Source of the DNA: Deltaproteobacteria bacterium HGW-Deltaproteobacteria-14
Lineage (GTDB): Bacteria > Myxococcota_A > UBA9042 > PHBI01
NCBI GenBank assembly: GCA_002841945.1
Contig: PHBI01000030.1
Location: 1-60,260 of the forward strand
Length of the DNA: 60,260 bases
Direction: 5' to 3'
Both the position numbers and the translations under genes were made by a program. This document shows positions 14,337 to 21,432 of this stretch, one piece after another. The notes beneath the pieces were generated by a model. The model was given only the letters and a program-made list of their open reading frames with translations. It was not told the origin of the DNA and made no database searches. Each line of letters starts with the position of its first letter. Positions within the stretch are counted from its first letter, which is position 1.

Positions 14337-16343
14337 ATGGCGGACACCGTCGCTTCGCGCCCACGCAAGAAGGACCGCCCCTGGGTCATCCGCACGTACT
14401 CGGGCCACTCGTCGGCGGCGGCGTCGAACGCGCTGTATCGCGAGAACCTGGCGCGCGGCCAGACCGGGCTCTCGGTGGCCTTCGATCTGCCGACGCAGAC
14501 CGGCTACGACGCCGACCACCCGCTCGCGACCGGCGAGGTCGGCAAGGTCGGCGTCCCGATCGGGCACCTCGGCGACATGGAGGCGCTGTTTCACGGCATC
14601 CCGCTGCGCGAGATGAACACGTCGATGACGATCAACGCGACGGCGCCGTGGCTGCTCGCGCTGTACGTCGCGGCGGCCGAGCGGCAGGGGACACCCCGCG
14701 CCGGGCTCCGGGGGACGACGCAGAACGACCTCGTGAAGGAGTTCCTGGCGCGCGGGACGTACATGCTGCCGCCGGAGCCGTCGCTGAAGCTGCAGGCGGA
14801 CGTGGTGGCGTTCACGGTGCGCGAGATGCCGCAGTGGAACCCGGTCAACGTGTGCAGCTACCACCTGCAGGAGGCCGGGGCGACGCCGGTGCTCGAGGTG
14901 AGCTTCGCCCTCGCGGGCGCGCTCGCGCTGCTCGATCAGGTGCGCGGCCGCGCGGACGTGGACGCGGCCACCTTCCCGGAGGTCGTGGGGCGGCTGAGCT
15001 TCTTCGTCAACGCGGGCATGCGCTTCATCGAGGAGATGGTGAAGCTGCGCGTGATGGGCGGGCTGTGGGATCGGCTGTGCCGCGAGCGCTACGGCGTCAC
15101 CGACCCGAAGCTGCGGCGCTTTCGCTACGGGGTGCAGGTCAACAGCCTCGGGCTGACCGAGCAGCAGCCCGAGAACAACGTCTACCGCATCGCCCTCGAG
15201 ATGCTCGGGGTGGTGCTGTCGAAGCGGGCGCGGGCGCGGGCGGTGCAGCTGCCGGCGTGGAACGAGGCGCTCGGGCTGCCGCGGCCGTGGGATCAGCAGT
15301 GGTCGTTGCGCCTGCAGCAGATCATGGCCCACGAGACGGATCTGCTGGAGTACGGCGATCTCTTCGACGGGAGCACGGTCATCGCCGAGCTCGAGGCGAC
15401 GCTGGCGGCCGACGTCGAGCGCGAGATGGCGTGGATCGCCAGCGAGGGCGGGGTCGTCAAGGCGGTGCAGTCCGGGGCGATGAAGGAGCGGCTGGTGGCC
15501 GCCAACACCGAGCGCCTCGGCCGCATCGAGCGGGGCGAGCAGCAGGTCGTCGGGGTCAACTGCTTCACCGAGTCGGCGCCGTCGCCGCTGGTGGCGGGGG
15601 CGGACGGCGGCATCATGACGGTGGACGCGGCGGCCGAGCGCGAGCAGATCGCGCGGCTCGCGGCGTGGCGAGCGGCGCGCTCGGCGGACGACGCCCGGGC
15701 GGCGCTGAGCGGGCTCCGGGACGCGGCCCGCGCCGGTGACAACGTGATGGAGGCGAGCGTGCGCTGCGCCCTGACCGGGGTCACGACCGGCGAGTGGGGG
15801 GGCGTCATGCGCGAGGTCTTCGGCGAGTACCGCGCGCCCACCGGGGTCGGGGCGGTCAGCGGGGCTGCGGGCGCGACGGCGGGGCTCGGGCGCGCCCGCG
15901 AGGCGGTCGAGCGGGTCAGCGCCGGCCTCGGGCGGCGGCTCAAGCTGCTGGTCGGCAAGCCGGGGCTCGATGGGCACTCGAACGGGGCCGAGCAGATCGC
16001 GGTGCGCGCGCGGGACGCCGGGATGGAGGTCGTCTACGAGGGGATCCGCCTGACCCCCGAGCAGATCGCCAGCGCGGCCGAGGAGGAGGGCGCCCACGCG
16101 ATCGGCCTGTCGATCCTCTCGGGCAGCCACCTGGCGCTGGTGCCGGCGGTGTTCGCGGCGCTCGCGGCGCGCGGGCTCGAGGGGGTGCCGGTGGTGGTCG
16201 GGGGGATCATCCCCGAGGGCGACCGCGGCGCGCTCGAGGCCCTCGGCGTGGCGCGGGTCTTCACCCCGAGCGACTTCGATCTGAACGCCATCATGGTGGA
16301 GATCGCCGGGGCGGTGGCGCGGGCCAACGGGCTCGCGGAGTGA
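14337..16343 (+). CDS. ecm: Ethylmalonyl-CoA mutase (B12-dependent acyl-CoA mutase)
   Basis: 668 residues in one chain: an N-terminal TIM-barrel substrate domain (YSGHSSAAASNALYRENLARGQTGLSVAFD with DLPTQTGYD; TPVLEVSFALAGALALLDQ) and a C-terminal cobalamin domain with DGHSNG (D545, H547) and GLSILSGSHL. The B12 domain segment HSNGAEQIAVRARDAGMEV is characteristic of ethylmalonyl-CoA rather than methylmalonyl-CoA mutases. It converts ethylmalonyl-CoA to methylsuccinyl-CoA with adenosylcobalamin. GGAGG precedes the ATG. It follows ccrA by 102 bp and overlaps the MeaB-like frame by a GTGA. Reassigning it as methylmalonyl-CoA mutase would be possible only by alignment. Confidence 0.88.
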   Translation: MADTVASRPRKKDRPWVIRTYSGHSSAAASNALYRENLARGQTGLSVAFDLPTQTGYDADHPLATGEVGKVGVPIGHLGDMEALFHGIPLREMNTSMTINATAPWLLALYVAAAERQGTPRAGLRGTTQNDLVKEFLARGTYMLPPEPSLKLQADVVAFTVREMPQWNPVNVCSYHLQEAGATPVLEVSFALAGALALLDQVRGRADVDAATFPEVVGRLSFFVNAGMRFIEEMVKLRVMGGLWDRLCRERYGVTDPKLRRFRYGVQVNSLGLTEQQPENNVYRIALEMLGVVLSKRARARAVQLPAWNEALGLPRPWDQQWSLRLQQIMAHETDLLEYGDLFDGSTVIAELEATLAADVEREMAWIASEGGVVKAVQSGAMKERLVAANTERLGRIERGEQQVVGVNCFTESAPSPLVAGADGGIMTVDAAAEREQIARLAAWRAARSADDARAALSGLRDAARAGDNVMEASVRCALTGVTTGEWGGVMREVFGEYRAPTGVGAVSGAAGATAGLGRAREAVERVSAGLGRRLKLLVGKPGLDGHSNGAEQIAVRARDAGMEVVYEGIRLTPEQIASAAEEEGAHAIGLSILSGSHLALVPAVFAALAARGLEGVPVVVGGIIPEGDRGALEALGVARVFTPSDFDLNAIMVEIAGAVARANGLAE

Positions 16344-17349
16344 CGACGGAGGTCGAGCGCGTCTGCGCCGGGGAGCGCCGCGCCGTGGCGGCGGCGCTGA
16401 ACCTCATCGAGTCGACCCGGGGTTCGGACCGGGCGGCGGCCGAGGCCCTGGTCGACGCGGTCGCTGGGCGCGCGCGGCCCGGCGGGCAGGTCGTCGGGCT
16501 GACCGGGCCGCCGGGGGTGGGCAAGTCGACCCTCGGGGGCCGGGTCGTCGGCGAGTGGCGGCGGCGCGGGGTGACGGTCGGCGTGATCGCGGTCGACCCG
16601 AGCTCGCGGGCGTCCGGCGGGGCGGTGCTCGGCGACCGCTCGCGGATCGCCAAGCCGGCGGGCGACGACGGGGTCTTCATCCGCTCGATGGCGGCGCGGG
16701 ACCGGCTCGGCGGGCTCGCTCCGGGGACGGTCGAGGCGATCCTGGTGATGCGGGCGGCCTTCGACCGGGTGCTGGTCGAGACGGTCGGGGTCGGGCAGTC
16801 GGAACGGTCGAGGCGATCCTGGTGATGCGGGCGGCCTTCGACCGGGTGCTGGTCGAGACGGTCGGGGTCGGGCAGTCGGAGACCGACGTCTCGACCGCCG
16901 CCGATCAGACCGTCGTGATCGTGCAGCCGGCGGGCGGGGACACGCTGCAGTTCATCAAGGCCGGGCTGATGGAGATCTTCGACCTGCTCGCGGTGAACAA
17001 GGCGGATCTGGGGGCGGTCGCCGACCGGACGCGGCGCGAGCTCGGGGCGGCGCTGCGGGTGCTCGGGCGGGCGGGCACCCCGGTGGTGTCGACGAGCGGG
17101 GCGAGCGGCGCCGGGGTCGCGGCCCTGGTGGACGCGGTCGACGGGCGCTTCGCGGCGCTCGGGGCGGGGCTGGCGGCGCTGCGCGAGGAGAAGCTGCGCG
17201 AGCACTGCGTGCGCACAGCGACGGAGCTCCACGGGACGCTGGCGCTGGCGCGGCACGGGGGGCGCGCGGCCGCCCACGCGCGGCTCGCGCGGATGCCATC
17301 GGGGTCAGCGCCGAGCGCGCTGCTGGCCGCGGCGATCCCCGCGGGCTGA
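16340..17349 (+). pseudogene. meaB: MeaB/ArgK-type mutase chaperone GTPase, frameshifted by a 77-bp duplication
   Basis: The GTG start at 16340 overlaps the mutase stop. The frame carries the P-loop GPPGVGKSTL (about 55-64) and VIAVDPSSRASGGAVLGDR, then reads GTVEAILVMRAAFDRVLVET with VGVGQSE before shifting and stopping at 16825. An exact second copy of this segment follows, in a different frame, and continues correctly as TDVSTAADQTVVIV, AGLMEIF and LLAVNKADLG to 17349. Removing one 77-bp copy restores a complete protein of about 310 residues, the normal MeaB length. MeaB gates and protects the B12 mutase. As drawn, the gene gives a truncated product lacking switch and base-specificity regions. 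Assembly error is a real alternative. Confidence 0.9.
16727..16880 (+). repeat. Exact 77-bp tandem duplication
   Basis: Positions 16727-16803 and 16804-16880 are identical over 77 bp (each begins acggtcgaggcgatcctggt and ends gggcagtcgga). Seventy-seven is not a multiple of three, so the duplication shifts the reading frame of the MeaB gene. Absence of any mismatch suggests a very recent event or an artefact. Confidence 0.95.
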
Positions 17350-17394
17350 CGCCGCCGGGTGGTGCGGCGCGGGTCCCGGCCGCCGGGGTCCGGT

Positions 17395-17423
17395 TTGTCC
17401 CGGTCGGCGCCCGAGGCTAGGCT
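17395..17423 (+). promoter_or_regulatory. Promoter candidate placing transcription start at the lipoprotein ATG
   Basis: TTGTCC (17395-17400), 17-bp spacer, TAGGCT (17418-17423). The start site would be near 17430, and the ATG is at 17432, which implies a leaderless or nearly leaderless mRNA; no Shine-Dalgarno is visible. Confidence 0.45.
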
Positions 17424-17431
17424 GGCGGCGC

Positions 17432-18019
17432 ATGAACGCCCGTCTCCAGCCCCCGGCGCTCGCCGCCGCGCTCGCCTTTGCCGCATTGCACATCGCCGGA
17501 TGCGACTCTGGAGGCGGTTCGGCGTCGGTCGCTTGTGCAACGCCACAGGGCGGCGCGGCCGTCCCCCTGGTGAGCCACGACCTGTGGCAGGTCGCGCCCG
17601 CAGACGGCGACCCGTGGGCGGCGGCGCGGCCGGCGGAGGACGTCTGCACGGGCGCCAACCGCTACGCCGAGGACTTCGCCGGGACCTACTCCTACGCCAT
17701 CCAGACCGGGCCCGGGTGCGGCTACACGACGGTGGTGCAGCCGGCCCAAACGAGCGCGTGCGAGGGGCAACGGCTGTTTGTGTGGCTGTGGCGCTTCGAG
17801 CTGACGGCCCCCGATCCCGGCGAGGCCCACATCGGCGTGCGGATCGGCGACTTCGACGCCTGGGAGGTCACGGTCCCGATCCCGAGCGGCAGCCAGCTCT
17901 ACACCCCCGACGTCGCGCTGCCGGTCGACGTGCCCGCCGGGACGCCGATCTACTACCACGTCGATAACCATGGCTCGAACAGCTACAACCTGCTCGAGAT
18001 CAGCATCAAGGCCGAGTAG
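17432..18019 (+). CDS. Lipoprotein of unknown function
   Basis: 195 residues. N-terminal signal peptide ending in lipobox HIAGC (Cys about residue 24), so an envelope lipoprotein. The mature part begins with a Gly/Ser linker and contains four further cysteines (ACATPQ, DVCTGANRY, GPGCGYTTV, TSACEGQ) that could form disulfides. The C-terminal half alternates like a beta-sandwich (VWLWRFELTAPDPGEAHIG, PIYYHVDNHGSNSYNLLEI). I recognise no family. A canonical promoter directly abuts the start codon. Confidence 0.75.
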   Translation: MNARLQPPALAAALAFAALHIAGCDSGGGSASVACATPQGGAAVPLVSHDLWQVAPADGDPWAAARPAEDVCTGANRYAEDFAGTYSYAIQTGPGCGYTTVVQPAQTSACEGQRLFVWLWRFELTAPDPGEAHIGVRIGDFDAWEVTVPIPSGSQLYTPDVALPVDVPAGTPIYYHVDNHGSNSYNLLEISIKAE

Positions 18020-18076
18020 CGGCGACGGCGCGGGGCCCGCCGGGTCAGCTCCACCCGCCGTCCGCTTCTCGTCTCG

Positions 18077-18373
18077 TCAGCGGATGGCGATGCCCCAGAC
18101 GTATGCGACCCCGCGCAGCGAGCAGGCGCTGCCGTCGGTCCAGGCCCAGGTCTCGTCGAGGCGGCCGCCGCTGGCGCGCGCTCGTCGCGCCGCGCGGCTC
18201 GAGGGGCGCGACCGCGAGGCCCGCGCCGCTCCGAGACGGCGCCGCAGCTGCGGACGCGCTCGCCCCGGTGAACGCTGCCGCGACTGCGGGTGCTGCACCG
18301 CGATAGGCGAATGTAAACCCCACATCGAGCTGAGCGCGAGGACCACGGCATCGGGCGGCGCCGCGCCACACAA
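18077..18373 (-). pseudogene. Possible remnant of a minus-strand gene (3' end only)
   Basis: On the minus strand, the last 27 codons before the stop at 18077 (DETWAWTDGSACSLRGVAYVW then GIAIR) use G or C at nearly every third position and look like real protein. Further upstream, good coding character moves to another frame (VAAAFTGASASAAAAPSRSG), as if a frameshift separates them. No start, promoter or family is recognisable. It could be a decayed gene or just GC-rich noise. Confidence 0.2.
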
Positions 18374-18462
18374 TCGCAGCTTCGCAGACGGTGTTCTGGC
18401 CGGGGTGCTGACCGAGCGATAAGAAAACGCGAAAAGGACTTCAGATCCGAACGCAACCTACC

Positions 18463-18477
18463 GTTACTTTTTGTAAC
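18463..18477. promoter_or_regulatory. Palindrome GTTAC-N5-GTAAC
   Basis: GTTAC (18463-18467), ttttt, GTAAC (18473-18477), in an AT-richer patch between 18420 and 18490. It resembles a dimeric regulator operator and lies just upstream of a small ORF with a good ribosome binding site. Confidence 0.35.
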
Positions 18478-18500
18478 CCCGGCCGACAAAGGAGCGGTTG

Positions 18501-18665
18501 ATGCCGCAGCGACGAGATGGACGCTCCCCGCCGACCATCCCTCCGACCCCACTGGCCCGCGCGATCGGGCACCTCTGGAAGCACGACCGCGGGAACCACC
18601 CGCGCACGCTGTTGGGCACACCCCGCCCTGGCCAGCGACGAGAGACGGCACCCCAACCCGCGTAG
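18501..18665 (+). CDS. Small ORF (54 residues) with strong Shine-Dalgarno
   Basis: AAAGGAG (18488-18494) lies 6 bp before ATG 18501, among the best ribosome binding sites in this window. The product is basic and Pro-rich (PQRRDGRSPPTIPPTPLAR, then GHLWKHDRGNHPR) with no recognisable fold. It may instead be a leader sequence or chance. The downstream 170 bp contain a direct repeat and end in a terminator-like hairpin, so a short transcript of about 400 nt is plausible whether or not this peptide is made. Confidence 0.3.
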   Translation: MPQRRDGRSPPTIPPTPLARAIGHLWKHDRGNHPRTLLGTPRPGQRRETAPQPA

Positions 18666-18693
18666 CCACGCGGTCGGGCGCCCCGTCGATCCC

Positions 18694-18799
18694 CGGCCCA
18701 CGACGACGCCAACTCCCCGTGGCGTAACGGATGGGCCCCCCTTACCCTAGCTCTCGCGTCTGATCTCTCGGCCCGCGACGACGCCGACTCCCCGTGGCG
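18694..18799. repeat. Imperfect 31-bp direct repeat, 75-bp period
   Basis: Copies at 18694-18724 and 18769-18799 share 29 of 31 bases (core gacgccaactccccgtggcg / gacgccgactccccgtggcg). On the minus strand they read RHGELASS and RHGESASS. They lie in the 942 bp between genes (18020-18961), which otherwise hold only the small ORF, the palindrome and the hairpin listed here. Confidence 0.7.
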
Positions 18800-18833
18800 C
18801 ATCGCTTGGGTCCGTTTCCTCGAGTCGAGCCTC

Positions 18834-18885
18834 ACGGCCCGCCCTGCCGCTGTCTCCCCGATGCGCGCAGGGCGGGCCGTTTCTT
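18834..18885 (+). terminator. Intrinsic terminator-like hairpin upstream of the channel gene
   Basis: Perfect 14-bp stem acggcccgccctgc (18834-18847) / gcagggcgggccgt (18867-18880), 19-nt loop, followed by TTCTT. It points to the plus strand, so something is transcribed into it from upstream. It also argues against starting the channel protein at any codon before it. Confidence 0.6.
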
Positions 18886-18961
18886 CGTCGCCCGCGCGAT
18901 CGCGGCCCTTGCGCACCGGCGCGCCTTTACACCCCGCCAGCCGCGGGCGATCGTCGCGGCC

Positions 18962-20467
18962 ATGAGGCTCTTCGCGACCATCCACGCCGCGTTCCACCGG
19001 CCGGAGACGACGATCTACCGCTGGGTCAACGGCACCGTCTGGCTCCTCATCTTTCTGTCCGTCGGCCTCTTCGCGCTCCAGGTCGGCCTCGGCGTGATCC
19101 GCCTCCAGGACTCGACCCTCGCCGTGCTCGACGACGTCATCCTGGTGTTCTTCGCGGTCGAGATAAGCCTGCGCATCCTGAGCTACGTCCCGCCGGAGCT
19201 CGACATCTTCGACCTGTCCGAGCCGGCGCGCCTCCGCCTCCACCTCAGGGGGCGGCTCCGCTTCCTGATGACGCCGCTCAACATGATCGACCTCTTCACC
19301 GTGCTCGCGCTGGTGCCCGAGCTCCGCGGGCTGCGCGCGCTGCGGCTCCTGCGGCTGCTGCGCACCGCCAAGCTCTTCCGCTACTCGCGCCCCTTCGCCC
19401 GCATCGCGCGCGGCTTCTTCGAGAACCGCCTGCCCTTCTGGTTCGCCTTCAGCCTGCTCGGCACCGAGGTCCTCCTCGGGGGCCTGTCGATCTGGCTCGT
19501 CGAGGGCAACAGCCACCCCCACATCCAGAGCCTCGGCGACGGCTTCTGGTGGGCGCTCGTGACGATCACCACCGTGGGCTTCGGCGACATCACCCCGATG
19601 ACCGACCTCGGGCGCGCGATCGGGGGCGTCGTCATGGTCGGCGGCATGTTTACCCTGGCGCTGTTCGCCGGCATCGTCGGGCACGTCTTCCTCAACATCC
19701 TCATCTCGTTGCGCGAGGAGCAGTACCGCATGGCCGATCACGTCGATCACGTCGTCATCTGCGGCTACAACATCGGCGCCCGGGCCCTGCTCGACCAGCT
19801 CGTGCACGAGCTCCCGGCGTCGACCACGATCGTCATCATCGCGGAGGGCGAGCGCGATCCGCTCGTGCCCCCGGAGCTGTCGTGGGTCAACGGCGATCCC
19901 ACCAAAGAGAGCGAGCTCGACAAGGTGCGCCTGAGCCACGCCGCGCGCGCCATCGTGGTCGCCCCCCGCATGGTCCCACCCCAGCAGGCGGACGCGACGA
20001 CCGTGCTCATCGTGTTCACGCTGCGGCGCTACCTGCGGCGCCTCGCCGAGGCCGGGACGCTGCGGCGCAAGAAGCCCCTGTGGCTGGTGGCCGAGATCCT
20101 CGACGCCGAGAACGTCGAGCACGCCCGCACCGCCGGCGCCGACGAGGTGATCGAGTCGACGACCATCGCCTTCTCGCTGCTCGCCCACGCCGCCGCGGTG
20201 CCGGGCTCGGCGACGATCATGGGCAGCGTCGCGACCGCCGGCGCGCTCAACCTCTACCTCGGGGTGCGCCCGCCCCCCGCTGACACCCCGGCGAGCTTCG
20301 GCGCGCTGGCCCGCGAGCTCAAGGCGAGCCACAACGCCTTGCTCATCGGCCTGCACGACCCCGAGAGCCACGACGACACCTTCAACCCGGCTGACGGTCA
20401 CGCCGTCGATCCGCAGATGCAGCTCATCTACCTCGCCTTCGAGGCGGTGCTCCCCCCCCCGAGCTGA
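18962..20467 (+). CDS. Voltage-gated-type K+ channel with RCK/TrkA-N domain
   Basis: 501 residues. Six membrane segments are predicted in the first about 250 residues. The S4-like helix LRALRLLRLLRTAKLFRYSR has Arg/Lys spaced as in voltage sensors, and the pore has the K+ selectivity filter TTVGFGD (about 203-209). From about residue 265 a TrkA-N/RCK domain follows (DHVVICGYNIGARALLDQL). The nucleotide glycine motif is CGYNIG rather than GxGxxG, so NAD binding is uncertain. ATG 18962 was chosen because a terminator hairpin and Pro/Arg-rich non-conserved sequence precede it. It probably sets membrane potential or K+ flux. It converges on the aspartoacylase-like gene. Confidence 0.92.
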   Translation: MRLFATIHAAFHRPETTIYRWVNGTVWLLIFLSVGLFALQVGLGVIRLQDSTLAVLDDVILVFFAVEISLRILSYVPPELDIFDLSEPARLRLHLRGRLRFLMTPLNMIDLFTVLALVPELRGLRALRLLRLLRTAKLFRYSRPFARIARGFFENRLPFWFAFSLLGTEVLLGGLSIWLVEGNSHPHIQSLGDGFWWALVTITTVGFGDITPMTDLGRAIGGVVMVGGMFTLALFAGIVGHVFLNILISLREEQYRMADHVDHVVICGYNIGARALLDQLVHELPASTTIVIIAEGERDPLVPPELSWVNGDPTKESELDKVRLSHAARAIVVAPRMVPPQQADATTVLIVFTLRRYLRRLAEAGTLRRKKPLWLVAEILDAENVEHARTAGADEVIESTTIAFSLLAHAAAVPGSATIMGSVATAGALNLYLGVRPPPADTPASFGALARELKASHNALLIGLHDPESHDDTFNPADGHAVDPQMQLIYLAFEAVLPPPS

Positions 20468-20499
20468 CCGGCGAAGCGTTCGCGCGTGGGTCCCCAGGA

Positions 20500-21432
20500 T
20501 CAGCCGTGGAGCGGCCGCTCGACGGCGAGGAAGAAGCCGTCCTCGCCGGCCCCCTGGTAGAGCGGCATCAGGAGCCAGCCGTCGCGCGGCGCGCGGACGA
20601 CCCCGTGGCGGTCGTCGGCGAGGGCCTCGCCGCGGGACACAAACACGAGGTTGTGAAAGCCCGGGCGCATCCGAAACCCGTCGCGCGGCTCGAGGGGGTG
20701 GCGGTGGGTCACCTCGACGACCCGCGGCAGCCCACGGCCGACCGCGGTGAGCAGCGCGCGGTCGGCGGCCTCGTCCGGCAGGGACTCCCGCGCGACCGCC
20801 CCCAGCTCCGCGAGCGCCAGCCGGATGAGCGCCGCGTGCGCGTCCACCGTCGCCGGGTCGTCGTGCCTCCCCGCCTCGAAGCCCAGGATCGGCAGCCCCT
20901 CGTCGCTGAAGAGCTCGAGGATGGTGCCGCCGATGAAGCGCTCGAGCGACACCAGCACGGGCACGCCCAGCTCCGCCGCGAAGGCCAGCTCCGGCCCGGC
21001 CGCCCGAGTCACCACGAACGGCGGCCCGGGCGCAGAGAAGCTGTGCAGGTCCAACCCCAAGACCGGCCCGCGCGCGCCGGCGAGCGCCGCGTCCAGGACC
21101 CCGAGGAGCTGGGCCTGCTCGTGATCCTCGGCGTCGCGGCGCCGGAGCGTCCCTTCCCGCAACGCAGCAACCCGCGCCGACGACCACCGCCGATTGAGGT
21201 CCCCATCAATACCGCGCTGCATCAATCGGAGCGCCGCGAGGTGGCCGTTGAGCGCCACGAAGCGCCCCCCGAACGCCGGCCGAGCCGCCTCGAGCCACGC
21301 GAGCACCCGCCGCGCCGCCACGCCGCCGGCGGGCTCGTTGCCGTGGATCCCGCAGATCGCCACCACCAGCGGGCCGGGGCCGGCGGGGTCGCCATACGCG
21401 CCGATCAGGCGCTCGGGGGGCGGCTCAGGCAA
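20500..21432 (-). CDS. Succinylglutamate desuccinylase/aspartoacylase-family M14 metallo-hydrolase
   Basis: 310 residues. Zn-hydrolase motifs are intact: CGIHGNEPAG (H and E ligands), DLNRRW, LDLHSF (third ligand) and GFEAG with the catalytic Glu. Family members remove acyl groups from N-acyl amino acids or act as carboxypeptidase-like amidases. The TTG start overlaps the stop of the upstream GCL/CBS gene by 8 bp, so the two are co-translated. The pair suggests that one enzyme builds and the other hydrolyses a gamma-glutamyl or N-acyl bond; this is inference. Confidence 0.87.
   Translation of the reverse strand: MPEPPPERLIGAYGDPAGPGPLVVAICGIHGNEPAGGVAARRVLAWLEAARPAFGGRFVALNGHLAALRLMQRGIDGDLNRRWSSARVAALREGTLRRRDAEDHEQAQLLGVLDAALAGARGPVLGLDLHSFSAPGPPFVVTRAAGPELAFAAELGVPVLVSLERFIGGTILELFSDEGLPILGFEAGRHDDPATVDAHAALIRLALAELGAVARESLPDEAADRALLTAVGRGLPRVVEVTHRHPLEPRDGFRMRPGFHNLVFVSRGEALADDRHGVVRAPRDGWLLMPLYQGAGEDGFFLAVERPLHG

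Noticed and set aside
14337..16343. Two-subunit methylmalonyl-CoA mutase
   Set aside because: Single chain includes the B12 domain, and its B12 segment matches the ethylmalonyl-CoA class next to ccrA.
18794..18961. Longer N-terminus for the K+ channel
   Set aside because: Contains a terminator hairpin and Pro/Arg-rich sequence with no membrane or conserved motif.
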